From assembly GCA_021613375.1 (NCBI GenBank), contig CM038709.1, forward strand, positions 41,574,656 through 41,638,655: a DNA stretch of 64,000 nucleotides, read 5' to 3'. The position numbers and the translations under genes were made by a program. Positions 23,777 to 35,034 of the stretch are shown here, piece by piece. This DNA comes from Megaleporinus macrocephalus. Lineage: Eukaryota; Chordata; Actinopteri; Characiformes; Anostomidae. The notes beneath the pieces are model-generated. The model worked only from the letters and a program-made list of their open reading frames with translations. It had not been told where the DNA came from and searched no databases. Every line of letters begins with the position of its first letter. The first letter of the stretch is position 1.

Positions 23777-24406
23777 CTATTTTTCATGACAACCCCGTAT
23801 GTCTGCTCTTAACATTCTGTGGAGGAGAACCAGCACCAGAGCTTCCTTATCCAGAGAAATGTCTTGGTTATGAAGCTCAGAGGAAGCAGACGTGTCGGGT
23901 GTTTGCGAATTAAGTAACTGTTTTCTGATCAGTGTCCGCCGCGCTAGGCTATCTGGGCTGTAACTAACACCCACGCAGAGTGGCTTGGGCAGCTGGCTGG
24001 ACTTGGCTTTCAGAAATATAAACTCACCGTCTGTGTGTAGGAGTAAACAGCCCACCTTCCCACTGTGCAGGTACTGATACGCTTCAGTACTTTTATAGTT
24101 TTTCATTGCTGAACCGTCTACACCTTCCGAGAGTACAGAATAATTAAAAACGTTGCCGTAGGTAACCTCAGACCACCTTTTCATATCACCCACCCACTGT
24201 GTTATTAACCTCGGAGGAGACAGTTTTGTCCCATTAGAACTTCTTACTGTCTCTCTGCTCTCCTCCCATGAAACTGTATTCATTTTGGTTAGCTGAGCTG
24301 AAGTTCTAACACAAAGGTGAAAGAAACACACGCTTGAAAGTGGGTGTGGCCAAATACGATGAATAATTGAGTATTTTATTGAACTGTTCAAACAGCTTCT
24401 ACTCAT
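23777..24406 (-). pseudogene. Fragment resembling fish transposon-linked SWIM/YqaJ-type proteins
   Basis: A minus-strand ATG frame of 209 codons. The first ~41 residues look unrelated; an internal Met (codon 42) has a purine at -3. Residues about 68-110 carry W-x-x-D-M-K-R-W-x-E-V-T-Y-G and later SEGVDG, AMKNYKSTEAYQYLHSGKVG. From memory this resembles the N-terminal region of SWIM-zinc-finger proteins that are multi-copy in fish and often end in a YqaJ-like nuclease. No CxC...CxH SWIM signature or nuclease follows here. The tail (residues 140-209) is unrecognised. It may be one exon of a split gene, but a dead copy is likelier given the repeat context. Confidence 0.45.
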
Positions 24407-24779
24407 TTAAACGACAAAATATATGCAGTGGGCGGGGCCAGCCTATTCAGCTCAGCTCATTCAGTCAGTGCAGGATTGTGTATTGTGTGTATTGGTTTGA
24501 TTTGTAAAATAAAGAAAGATAATCTAAATCAGTTTTTAGATCAGGACACACGAGCTGGTGCGTTTACAATGGACATGTTTGGACTGCAGCTGCGGTGGTC
24601 TTCGTGAAACTCTAGAAAAAGGTCGCTGTTAACGTTGCGTCTCCTAATGTTTGCAGTGATATGGTTTTGTCAGTTTAATTATAAAAGTTATAATTATTAA
24701 ACTTTTAAGATATAAGATGTTGTTAGTTGGGTCTGTTTCATTTAGTGACTAAATTTAGCAAAGAGCCTTTAGCTTGAAC
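24407..24779. other. No gene recognised
   Basis: Upstream side of the minus-strand fragment. CCCCGCCCACTG on the minus strand (near 24,430) and a plus-strand AATAAAG (24,508) are present but I cannot tie them to a transcript. Confidence 0.4.
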
Positions 24780-24985
24780 GGTGTTAGCTAGTTAGCTAGC
24801 TAGCTGGCTGGCTAGTTGGTTAGTACTATAAATACCCAGTATTTTACTGTCATATACTGTAATTCAATTTACAGTACAATACTGTTAACATAAATTACAG
24901 TAGATGTACTGTAGAATAACGGTACAATATGGGCGTCTCTGCTGTCAGTATTTTACTGTTAATTTACAGTAATTTTTATTTTCTT
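24780..24985. repeat. (TAGC)n run followed by TACTGT/ACAGTA repeat block
   Basis: TTAGCTAGTTAGCTAGCTAG at 24,784, then repeated TTTACTGT, ATTTACAGTA and TACTGTA words of both polarities (24,840-24,975). This matches a common palindromic short repeat of fish genomes. Confidence 0.6.
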
Positions 24986-25329
24986 TATGTTCACAGATCT
25001 CCTGGTCTGGTCTACAAGCTTGCATAGCTGGTTGGACACTTTAACCTTGTGCAAAACCAACAAAGCACACCACCAGACATGTCTTGTCTGATCAGCTACG
25101 TTCAGGTTAAGTGGAAAAAGTGATGTTCGGCCAAACTGTGTTCTTAAAACAGTGAAACCCTCGACATCCGTATCTGCTGTACGTGTGGAGGGCAGATCAG
25201 AAACTGCAAATATTTTATTTTGTGCTGCAGGTCAAGGTTTTCTCCCTCTCCACCCACACCGCAAGACTGTGTGTAAGAATCCGGTCGTATCCTCCAGCTA
25301 TAGTAGCCGCCTTTGACACCTCTCTCTGA

Positions 25330-25760
25330 CAACCAATTCGGATCTGTCACTCGCACAAAAGGAGAGGAGAGGGCCGGAGAGAGAGAAAGAAAAAAAACGA
25401 ACAGAGCCGGGAAATCTGCCGAAGGAACGAGAGAATGAGGGGATCAGTGACAGCGGCTGACAGAGGCTTCAGCGCGCAGGTTTTGGGATCTAATCCGCGA
25501 AGAGCTCGCTGAAATACTGCGTTTGACAATATAGTAACAACACCCATCACCAAGCGCTACCTCCTCCACCTCTCCAGTGACAGGGCTTTTTTTTCCTGTA
25601 TGAAATGACTACCTCAAGGCTGCTGGTATCTTAAATAAGCTCCTCCTTTGGGATGTCTCGCCGTGTCCGTTCTTACCTGGTCTAATCTCTTCTGACCAGA
25701 TTTTACACTGAAACGTGAAGGTGGTGAGTAACGGAAGCAGCCAACTCAAACTAAGAGGGA
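25330..25760. promoter_or_regulatory. CpG-containing block, possible 5' UTR/promoter
   Basis: Purine-rich GAGAGAGAAAG then CpG-bearing DNA (25,395-25,520), and a donor-like GTGGTGAGTAAC at 25,721. Nothing confirms transcription. Confidence 0.25.
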
Positions 25761-25871
25761 GTTGCAGTTTGATGGTTTAACTTTAAGGGCGTTAGCAAGA
25801 TTTTATGTTTAACCGTTTAATGCAATTACAAGCAGCATATATAAATATATATATAACATATAAGGTTAATG

Positions 25872-26500
25872 GCAGCATGGTGGTGTAGTGGTCAGTACGG
25901 TGGTGTAGTGGTTAGTACGGTGGTGTAGTGGTTAGTATGGTGGTGTAGTAGTTAGTATGGTGGTGTAGTGGTTAGTACGGTGGTGTAGTGGTTAGTATGG
26001 TGGTGTAGTGGTTAGTATGGTGGTGTAGTGGTTAGTACGGTGGTGTAGTGGTTAGTATGGTGGTGTAGTTGTAAGCATGGTGGTGAAGTGGTTAGTACGG
26101 TGGTGTAGTGGTTAGTACGGTGGTGTAGTTGTAAGCACGGTGGTGTAGTGGTTAGTACGGTGGTGTAGTGGTTAGTACGGTGGTGTAGTGGTTAGTATGG
26201 TGGTGTAGTGGTTAGTACGGTGGTGTAGTGGTTAGTATGGTGGTGTAGTGGTTAGTATGGTAGTGTAGTGGTTAGTATGGTGGTGTAGTGGTTAGTATGG
26301 TGGTGTAGTGGTTAGTATGGTAATGTAATGGTTAGTATGGTGGTGTAGTGGTTAGTATGGTGGTGTAGTGGTTAGTACGGTGGTGTAGTGGTTAGTACGG
26401 TGGTGTAGTGGTTAGTATGGTAGTGTAGTGGTTAGTACGGTGGTGTAGTGGTTAGTACGGTGGTGTAGTGGTTAGTACGGTGGTGTAGTGGTTAGCACGG
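25872..26500 (+). repeat. 20-bp minisatellite array B (about 32 units)
   Basis: Unit TGGTGTAGTGGTTAGTACGG, with alternation of GTACGG and GTATGG. The last units nearest the following element read GTTAGCACGG, the presumed ancestral form. The array runs without a break into the tRNA-like element. Confidence 0.97.
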
Positions 26501-26812
26501 TGGTGTAGCAGTTAGCACGGTCACCTCAGCAAGATGATCCGGGTTGGATGATCCGGGTGGTTCTGTGTGGAGTGTGTATGTTCTCCCCGTGCTTGAGTGG
26601 GTTTCCTCCTGGTACTCCCGTTTCCTCCCACAGTCCAAACACATGCATGTTAGGTTGATTGGTCACTCTATTGCCCGTAGGTGTGAGTGAGTGAGTGTTG
26701 ACAATGTGATGGACTGGTGAACTGTCCATGGCATAGTGGAATTGGCTCCAACCCCCCCATGACCTGAACTAGCAGGATTAAGCAGCAGGTAATGGATGGA
26801 TAGATGGATATA
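26490..26812 (+). mobile_element. tRNA-like dispersed element, fullest copy
   Basis: Head TGGTGTAGCAGTTAGCACGG resembles a Pol III A box (consensus TRGYNNARNNG) as in tRNA-Val/Glu. A B-box-like GGGTTGGATGATCC follows. The body has TGTTCTCCCCGTGCTTGAG, GTTTCCTCC, CCCACAGTCCAAAC and CATGTTAGGTTGATTGG, and the end is a GGATGGATAG tail. I recognise the body as a widespread teleost repeat. Other copies: 36,147-36,245, 52,868-52,990 and 58,850-59,095. Confidence 0.75.
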
Positions 26813-26845
26813 AGATTAATACAATGTACTATATGTGGGTAATGA

Positions 26846-27081
26846 ATATATATGTCCAGTGCAAAACATATATGTCCATTTTTGTCAATTTTGAGTTTTC
26901 TACATCATTTGAACACAGCAGTGGTTGTTTACCTTGTGTGGAATTTCATGATGAATGGACCAATAGAAATGCTCCAAAATAGCTTGGAAAAAATTCTGGT
27001 TCCATTGACTTACATATGGCTTAAAATATGTTTTTGGTCTCTCCTGTAAAGTTGCAAATAAAGGAGCTTGTTTTTCACTAT

Positions 27082-27085
<4 letters not shown>
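26846..27085 (+). mobile_element. TIR element, copy 4
   Basis: Core AATGGACCAATAGAAATGCT at 26,953, then GCTCCAAAATAGCTTGGAA and CTGGTTCCATTGACTTACAT. The left TIR is truncated to ATATGTCCAG and the right end is worn. It abuts (TA)n on the right. Confidence 0.75.

Positions 27086-27161
<76 letters not shown>
27086..27161. repeat. (TA)n microsatellite
   Basis: About 38 TA units directly after TIR element copy 4. Confidence 0.97.
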
Positions 27162-27163
<2 letters not shown>

Positions 27164-27164
27164 C

Positions 27165-27310
27165 TGTACACAAGTGTGAATCACATGATCAGACCAGACA
27201 ATCTGGAGCTGGACTTGATATTTCAAAAACTGTAGGATGAGATATGTGGCGAAGATCTGGCAGAAAGCAAAAAACAAATAACTGTAATAACATAATAACA
27301 TAATTGATAA
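27165..27310 (-). repeat. Dispersed repeat R, partial copy (reverse)
   Basis: The reverse complement reads GCTTTCTGCCAGATCTTCG then CTCCAGATTGTCTGGTCTGA, matching the left part of the copies at 39,540 and 47,130. Confidence 0.65.
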
Positions 27311-27479
27311 CATGATACATAATTTGGAATTAAGTGAAAAATAATTCCAAAAAAATTGTAACGTAAGAAAGGTGAGTGCTAATTAGTTGTGTTGTGTCCA
27401 ATGTTTCCATATTTGAAGTGGAATAATTCTTTGTGAATACAATGTTCAGTGTGCAGCCTCCAGAAATGGGGAACACTAC

Positions 27480-27900
27480 GGGTGTGTTTCAAACCCTAGT
27501 GAGTGTGTAAGTAGGCTGTCTAGGTAGCAGATGTTTAAGTAGCAGCGTTCTCTCCTCATCTCTCCTCATAAAACAGATTACTGAGACTCTAGTTAGAGAG
27601 AGACTGCGTCACAGCTTGTGATTATATGACCAGAAACACATTAAAACTCCAGAGAGAATCAAAATAACTCACATTTTAAAACCACTTCACTGCTCGTAGA
27701 TTAGCCTGTGTTGCATCATGGGATTGTCTTAGCAGCTGAGGAAGCTTTCGATGCTTTCTTACAATCAGGTCTAAATAAGGTTCCTCAGTAGACAGCATGT
27801 TTAAGGTATGTAAGAATTGGGACAGTCTACATGTCGGGAGAGCATACTATGACATACAATGCTGTCTATGTAGGAGCTCACTAGGTTTTGAGACACACCC
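27480..27900. mobile_element. Second MITE-like element with long TIRs (hAT-like?)
   Basis: Left end GGGTGTGTTTCAAACCCTAG and right end CTAGGTTTTGAGACACACCC are imperfect inverted repeats of about 24 bp, 421 bp apart, and the inverted similarity continues into CTGTCTA. No coding capacity. I could not define an exact target duplication, so hAT assignment is tentative. Confidence 0.6.
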
Positions 27901-28149
27901 TACATGGTGTATTGTATGCTAACTATTGGAATTTTGTCACTTACAGTATGATTGGCTTTTCACATGAAAATAGAATTCTGGGATACGCTTGCTACAAGCA
28001 GCAAGGCTCTATTTTTGTAGTAGCACCATTTCGACATTAGCCTGTATCTACACATCATGCCTCCCTTCGAACGTCAGTCAAATGGGCCCTTTCCTGTTCG
28101 TCCCATTGGTCAGGGAAGCTAGCAGGCTCCCAGATGATAGGCAGCTATG
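27901..28149. other. No gene recognised
   Basis: Single-copy DNA with an inverted CCAAT box (CCCATTGGTCAGG, 28,103) just before the CpG cluster. Confidence 0.35.
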
Positions 28150-28775
28150 TCTTCCGAGACTAGGGGAACACTAAATCGAGGGAAGTGGCAGCCGCAGACC
28201 TGAGACTGACCCCTCCGGCACCGCCGAGCTAAAAATGAGACGTGCTAGCACGACCATACGATATCACAACCGATTTAGCATAAGACAAACCCCACCATCT
28301 GCTACTCCGCGTTAGCCGGTTGAATCCTGGCCAGTTCTCCGCGGGGTCCTCCAGCACGCAGCACCGAGAAACTTCTTTTTTTATTCATTTCTCGCTTCAG
28401 TAGCTCACAAACGAAAGTGAACGTTTACCTCCAGACATTTCCCCGCGGACTCCTTTCCTCACGTGTTCTCGGACGACTCCGGCATGCTAACGAAAACCGG
28501 GAAGCCTCACCCGCCAAACAAGTGTTCTCTCAGCTGGTCCTGCTGGCTTTGAATGATGGGCCGGCGGGCCGAAAAAGGCCTCACATCGGAGCGTTCTAAT
28601 GTACAGCCGGAGGGTAAATTTCCCGGCCCGGCTCCGAGATAACCTACAGCGGTAGTAAATGTCTGGCGCGCTTGCATCATATTTTTCAAACGCAGGAAAA
28701 TATTGCGTTCTTCTTTTTCCTCTTCGCTCCCGCACACGCCCGCCAAGTCAAGAGAGCTTATCAGGCAATAGGAGG
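28150..28775. promoter_or_regulatory. CpG-island-like block
   Basis: Roughly 40 CpGs by eye between 28,160 and 28,640, far above the flanks. Overlapping frames on both strands are open because the block is GC-rich; none has a recognisable product. GATA-type words (CTTATCAGG 28,758; AGATAAGACG 28,779) lie at its right edge. It is a plausible promoter of an unseen transcript. Confidence 0.42.
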
Positions 28776-28786
28776 GGAGATAAGAC

Positions 28787-28825
28787 GGAGAGAGAGAGAG
28801 AGAGGGAACGAGAGAGAGAGAGAGA
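28787..28825. repeat. (GA)n microsatellite
   Basis: GA run interrupted by GGAACG. Confidence 0.9.
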
Positions 28826-28829
28826 AAAA

Positions 28830-29340
28830 TCAGTTCCTTCCAAGGTCAGCGTAAGTACTGGGCTCTGCTTAAACAAATTAATCTTTCCGGGAGTGTAATA
28901 TGATAAAATACACAGAGAAACAGAAAACGAGAGCGAAAGGTAGAAGGTGGTATGTGAAGGGGGGCAGGCATGGGGTGGGGTGCGTTTCTCTAGACTGATA
29001 TGGATTCAAATCCTAACCTAGCATAGACTGGAGCATTATGTTTTCACACCCACGCAGTTGTTGGAGATGGCCCATATCATTGAAATGCACCATTCTTTAT
29101 GTGTTTATTTATTTATTTGAAGTACACAAACATTACTAAACATTCAAAACATACTGCCCACCCTCTGGACCATCAGGGCTGAAGCTACAGCGTTTCAGCC
29201 TGGACTGCTGTTGGAATACTGCACAAGGCAAGGCAGCCAAACGAAACATTTAAGATCATTTCAATACAATGCATTCTCTAGACCCATTCATTCATGTGGA
29301 AGACCCTCTCAACCGATTTGAGTCTGAATCAATCCTTACT
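28830..29340. other. No gene recognised
   Basis: Contains a short (ATTT)n at 29,105-29,118. The 29,160-29,340 part may be diverged transposon DNA because a transposase fragment follows, but I cannot show it. Confidence 0.35.
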
Positions 29341-29344
29341 GATC

Positions 29345-29650
29345 ACGTACACCATACATGCTGATTGTCTTCTCCGGGTTGGATGAGATCTTCCAGCAAG
29401 ACAATGCCACACATCACGCTGTTAGAAATGTCCCACATTGGTTGGAAGAGCTGAGTAAGACTTCTAATTTCCCAGACTTGAACCCAATTGAGCATCTATT
29501 GGACCACCTGGATGGTGGTGTTCACTCTATGAATCCTCCCCCACATGCCCTCCAGCTGCTGTGGGATGCACTGCAGTAGGCATGGCTCCAGATACCTGTA
29601 ATTACCTGCCAGAACATTACTAAGTCTCCCAATCTATCTAGTTGCTATCC
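29345..29650 (+). pseudogene. Tc1/mariner-type transposase C-terminal fragment
   Basis: The open frame 29,358-29,579 reads FQQDNATHH (second catalytic Asp motif of the DDE triad), then about 27 residues on PDLNPIEHLLDHLD, which carries the third acidic residue region. Then come PPP and LQLLWDALQ. Stops bound it and no N-terminal part is present. The intact enzyme would excise and insert the element at TA. Confidence 0.8.
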
Positions 29651-29689
29651 ATGCTTCACATGGTGTTTACTCTGGATATTATTTGGTGG

Positions 29690-30560
29690 TATATAATGTG
29701 TAATAATGTGACTTGACTGTGTATATTAGCCACCACTTGGAATACCATACTAGTGGTCCAACAACAACTTAGCCACTATACGGATTACCATACCAGTGGT
29801 CTACCAACACCTTAGTCACCATTTGGATTACCAATGGTACAGCAACACCTTAGCTACTACATGGATTACTATACCAGTGGTCTACCAACAGATTAGCCAC
29901 CATTTGGACTACCATTGGTCCAGCAACACCTTGCAATGCAATACCAGTGGTCTACTAAAACCTTACCCGACAACCTAGAATACCATACCAGTGGTCTAGC
30001 AACCTCAGCAACCACTTGGGATTAGGATACTATAGCAGTGGGTTAGTACCACCTTGGCAACCACCTTGAATACCATAGCAAAGCCATGGAAACCTAGCAG
30101 GCTCACCCGGGACATTGTAGTGATGTCCTAGCAACACCTTTTGTAAACATCCAGGAATACCATACCGCTGATCTACAGCAACAGTCTAGCAAAACTAGAG
30201 CATCCACCCAGGATTTAATGGCAATGGCTTCGGAATACCATAGGAACCACTTTGAATACTATTTTGAAGGCCGATTAACATAATTGCAAGCCAGTGCCTT
30301 CATAACCACTTAGAATATAATTTTAGTAATATCACGGCAACAGTCTAACTACACCTTAGAACAACCACTTAATGTTCTATAATAATGACTCAGCAGCACT
30401 GTAACAGCAACCTAAGGACATTACAACAACAGTCTAGAAAGAACTTAGCAACCACCTGGGATACAGCTGCAATAGTCTCAGAACATTTCAGCAAGCATCT
30501 GGAATGGCAGAGTCTAATAACATCTTAACAACCACCTGGGAAACTATAGCAATTTAATTA
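29690..30560. repeat. About 42-bp minisatellite, array 2 (degenerate)
   Basis: Units of the type CATACCAGTGGTCTACCAAC then ACCTTAGCCACCA. The left half is fairly regular, the right half decayed. Same family as arrays at 21,949 and 43,700. Open frames rich in H, Y and W reflect the unit. Confidence 0.8.
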
Positions 30561-31014
30561 TTGGACATTTCTTGAGTATCAGCCTGAAAGACATCTATCT
30601 ATCTATCTGAGTGGATAAAGAGAGGGCAGAGAATGGTGGGAATAAAATGAATTGCGGCTGTTGTTTACTACAGAAAACAATACAAAAGTCCTGAGTGGAC
30701 ATCAGAGGAGGGGAAGTACAACAACAATGTGAGATATGGGCCGTTTAAACCTGCAGCCTAGCCCATTATCCTCCTTCTTAATGTTCAAGGTGAGAGCCCG
30801 GCCTGGGGCGGGGGGGGGGCCGGATTGTAGAAATTGTATTCAAAACACTGAGCAGACATATTAAAATAAAATAAAGAAATAAAACGTGAGAGAGAGAGGA
30901 GTCATAGCTGAAATCATAGGTCTGGATCAGCGGAGAGCACTGTGCTGCTTCAGCGCTGTTGATGGGCAGTGACATTTAAGTGCCCGTACGTTCATATTTC
31001 TCAGGTTAGGGTTT
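30561..31014. other. No gene recognised
   Basis: Includes a short (ATCT)n at 30,594 and a G-run at 30,808-30,819. Confidence 0.4.
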
Positions 31015-31075
31015 GAGAGAGAGATGGAGAGAGAGAGAGTGAGGGAGAGAGAGAGAGAGAGGGAGAGAGAGAGAA
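31015..31075. repeat. (GA)n purine tract
   Basis: GA-rich run with TGGA and TGAG interruptions. Confidence 0.88.
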
Positions 31076-31596
31076 GTGAATTGGAATAAGACAGGATTGA
31101 CTGGCTGATACTCTGTAAGTAGATGAGCTGTTCTGTGTGGAGGGACAGAATGGCATTTCCGCTAAAGGCTACATGAACACGCTACCTGCTCCCACTGTCA
31201 CCTACACCATATTCTCTACACCTCCTTCTACACCTCTCTCGCTCTCTACACCTCTCTCTCTTTCTATCTCTCAACCTCCCTCTCTATACATCTCTCTCTC
31301 TCTCTACACCTCTCTCTCTTTCTATCTCTCAACCTCCCTCTCTATACATCTCTCTCTCTCTACACCTCTCTTTCTATCTCTCAACCTCCCTCTCTATACT
31401 TCTCTCTCTTTCTACACTTCTCTCACTCTCTACACTTCTCTCTCTTTCTATCTCTTAACCTCCCTCTCTATACTTCTCTCTCTCTCTCTCTACACTTCTC
31501 TCTCTACACTTCTCTCTCTTTCTATCTCTTAACCTCCCTCTCTATACTTCTCTCTCTCTACACCTCTCTTTCTATCTCTCAACCTCCCTCTCTATA

Positions 31597-31643
<47 letters not shown>

Positions 31644-32559
31644 ACTTCTCTCTCTCTACACTTCTCTCTCTTTTTATCTCTTGACCTGCCTCTCTATACT
31701 TCTCTCTCTCTCTAAAACTCTCTTTCTATCTCTCAACCTCCCTCTCTATACTTCTCTCTCTCTCTCTCTCTCTCTACACTTCTCTCTCTCTCTAAAACTC
31801 TCTGTCTCTCAACCTCCCTCTCTATACTTCTCTCTCTCTCTCTCTACACTTCTCTCTCTCTACACTTCTCTCTCTTTTTATCTCTTAACCTGCCTCTCTA
31901 TACTTCTCTCTCTCTCTAAAACTCTCTTTCTATCTCTCAACCTCCCTCTCTATATGTCTCTTTCTACACTTCTCTCTCCCTACACTTCTCTCTATATTTC
32001 TCTCTCTCTTTCTATCTCTCAACCTCCCTCTCTATACTTCTCCCTCTCTCTCCTTCTATCTCTCAACCTCCCTCTCTATACTTCTCTCTCTCTCTACACT
32101 CCTCTCTATATACACTGCTCTCTCTATACACTCCTCTCTATATACACTTCTCTCTCTCTATATATATATACACTTCTCTCTCTCTACACTCCTCTCTATG
32201 TACACTTCTATACATATATACACTTCTCTCTATCTACACTTCTCTATATACACTTCTCTCTCTCTATATATATATACACTTCTCTCTCTCTACACTTCTC
32301 TCTATATACACTCCTCTCTATATGCACACTTCTCTCTCTCTACACTCCTCTCTATATACACTTCTCTCTCTACATTTCTCTCTATATATTCACACTTCTC
32401 TCTATATATGTACACTTCTCTCTCTCTACACTCCTCTCTATATACACTTCTCTATATATATACACACTTCTCTCTCTCTACACTCCTCTCTATATACACT
32501 TCTCTCTCTATATATATATATATATATACACACTTCTCTATCTCTACACTCCTCTCTAT

Positions 32560-33450
32560 ATGCACACTTCTCTCTCTCTACACTCCTCTCTATATACACT
32601 TTTCTCTATACATATATACACTTATCTCTCTCTACACTCCTCTCTATATACACTTCTCTCTCTACACTCCTCTCTATATACAATTCTCTCTTTATATACA
32701 CTTATCTCTCTCTACACTCATCTCTCTATATATATACACTTTTCTCTCTATGCGCTCCTCTCTATATACACTTCTCTATATATATATAGATACACTTCTC
32801 TCTATCTACACTCCTCTCTATATACACTTCTCTCTATATATATACACTTCTCTCTCTACACTCCTCTCTATATACAATTCTCTCTTTATATACACTTATC
32901 TCTCTCTACACTCATCTCTCTATATATATACACTTTTCTCTCTATGCGCTCCTCTCTATATACACTTCTCTATATATATATAGATACACTTCTCTCTATC
33001 TACACTCCTCTCTATATACACTTCTCTCTATATATATACACTTCTCTCTCTACACTCCTCTCTATATACAATTCTCTCTTTATATACACTTATCTCTCTC
33101 TACACTCATCTCTCTATATATATACACTTTTCTCTCTATGCGCTCCTCTCTATATACACTTCTCTATATATATATAGATACACTTCTCTCTATCTACACT
33201 CCTCTCTATATACACTTCTCTCTATATATTTATACACTTCTCTCTCTCTACACTTCTCTCTATATACAATTCTCTCTTTATATACACTTATCTCTCTCTA
33301 CACTCATCTCTCTATATATATACACTTTTCTCTCTATGCGCTCCTCTCTATATACACTTCTCTATATATATATAGATACACTTCTCTCTATCTACACTCC
33401 TCTCTATATACACTTCTCTCTATATATTTATACACTTCTCTCTCTCTACA
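32560..33450. repeat. Higher-order repeat of about 194-198 bp inside the pyrimidine tract
   Basis: TGCGCTCCTC occurs at 32,751, 32,945, 33,139 and 33,337, with the sequence between nearly identical each time, including TATATATAGATACACTTC after it. Confidence 0.9.
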
Positions 33451-34204
33451 CTTCTCTCTCTCCCCTCTCTCTCTACACTTTTCTCTCTGTCTCTACACTT
33501 CTTTCTATATTTCTCTCTCTCTTTATCTCTCTATCTCTCTCTACACCTCTCTCGCTCACCAGACGTCTCTCTCTTTCTACACTTCTCTCTCTATATATCT
33601 CTTTCTCTTCCTATTTCTCTTTCTGCCTCTCTACACCCGGTCTTCTAAACCTCTCTCACTTTCTATCTCTCTACCTCCCTCTCTACACCTCCCTCTCTCC
33701 CTCTGTTTACACTTCTCTCTATATACCTTCCTGTCATTCTATATCTCTACATATCTCTCGTTCTACACCTATATCCCCTTCTATCTCTCTACCTCCCTCT
33801 CTACTCCTCTTTCTCTCTTTACACCTCTCTCTATATACTTCTCTCTTTCTCAACACCTTTCTCTTGTTCTATCTCTACATCTCTATCTCTCTTCCTCACT
33901 CTCTACACCTCTCGCTACACCTCTCTCACTGCCTCTCTACATCTGTTCATCTCGCTACCTCTCCCTACATCTCTCTGAATATATCTCTATCTCTTTCTCT
34001 TTATATATCTTTCTTTCTCTACCTCTTTTTGACTCTACTTCTGTCTTTATTTTCTCTCTCTTTCTTTCTCTCTGCCTCTCTTTCTCTTTCTCTCTCTACT
34101 TTTACCTTTATCCTTTAACTTCTTTTTCACTTTTCCCCCTCTTTCTTGCTTTTTCTTAATCTATCACCTCCTCTCTCCCCTCATTCTCTCATTCTCTCAT
34201 TATC

Positions 34205-34205
34205 C

Positions 34206-34263
<58 letters not shown>
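34205..34263. repeat. (TCTA)n microsatellite
   Basis: About 14 uninterrupted tetranucleotide units at the decayed end of the pyrimidine tract. Confidence 0.96.
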
Positions 34264-34377
34264 CTTGTTTTTTCTTTTGTTCTTTCTCTCATTTCTATCT
34301 TTCTTTCTTTCATTGTCTCTCTATCTACCTTTCTCTTTCTCTCTCTCTTTGTCTCTTTTACACACACACTCACACAC

Positions 34378-34900
34378 ATTGTGATCATCATCCTCCATTT
34401 GTTTCCTTTCTGTCCGTGAGGGTCTTCGGATGTGAGCCACGTTTCAGTTACACAGGCAAGACGGAAATATCAGCGCTCCTGCGAGGAGAAGAGAGAAGGA
34501 ATGACCTTGCCACCTGTCTTTCCGTGGCTGCTCCCTGATGAAAAATCTAGGCCGTAATAACGAGCGCACTGATTACAAATAAACCCGTCTATCACCACAT
34601 AGCCTTCAATATACATGCCATTCCTTCATTCCTCCCAACACGGAGATGGAATTTGAGAACTTCGGAAAAGAGAGCGGTTCACAGGGTGCTTCATCAGTCC
34701 CATACACTGAACCTGCAAAGCCATCTCCTCCAGACCAGCTTAACAACTTCTTTCCACTGACCTCAGTGGTGCTCTGCTCATTCGCGTCCCATCCGGATAT
34801 ACATCTCCGTGATTTTCTGGAGAGCTGGCAACTTTATTTGGAAAACTTCTCCAATCTCCTGAAGCTTGTATCCATTTTAGGCATGTCTGATGGCTGTTAG
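34378..34900. promoter_or_regulatory. Single-copy block, candidate conserved non-coding DNA
   Basis: GC-balanced, repeat-free DNA after the pyrimidine tract, with CTGATTACAAATAAACC (34,570). An 84-codon ATG frame starts at 34,646; it has no recognised domain but could be an exon relic. Confidence 0.27.
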
Positions 34901-35034
34901 GAAAACCTTGTGACCATGTGTGAATATCCTGGTTTGTTGATTTTGTTACTTATTACTAAAATTTTAAAGATTTGCACTTATATGTACTTGAATTTCACAT
35001 GTAACACATTTATGCAGTTGAAACATCCACATAC

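Larger units (their letters stand above)
31200..34370. repeat. 3.1-kb polypyrimidine tract (CTCT, TACACTTCTCTC, TCTATA words)
   Basis: Almost only C, T and spaced A on the plus strand. Left part: TCTCAACCTCCCTCTCTATA alternating with CTCTACACTTCTC. Middle: CTCCTCTCTATATACACTTC. Right: decayed pyrimidine DNA. A frame stays open for 498 codons (31,681-33,177) only because stop codons are rare in such repeats; it encodes S, L, Y, T and I. Confidence 0.95.

Noticed and set aside
25872..26500. CRISPR-like array
   Set aside because: 20-bp units are directly adjacent with no spacers; it is a minisatellite in a vertebrate genome.
26490..26560. True tRNA-Val/Glu gene
   Set aside because: The head resembles tRNA but anticodon and acceptor stems do not pair and a dispersed-repeat body follows.
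31681..33177. 498-codon open frame
   Set aside because: Composed only of S, L, Y, T, I and H encoded by the pyrimidine repeat; overlapping frames are equally open.
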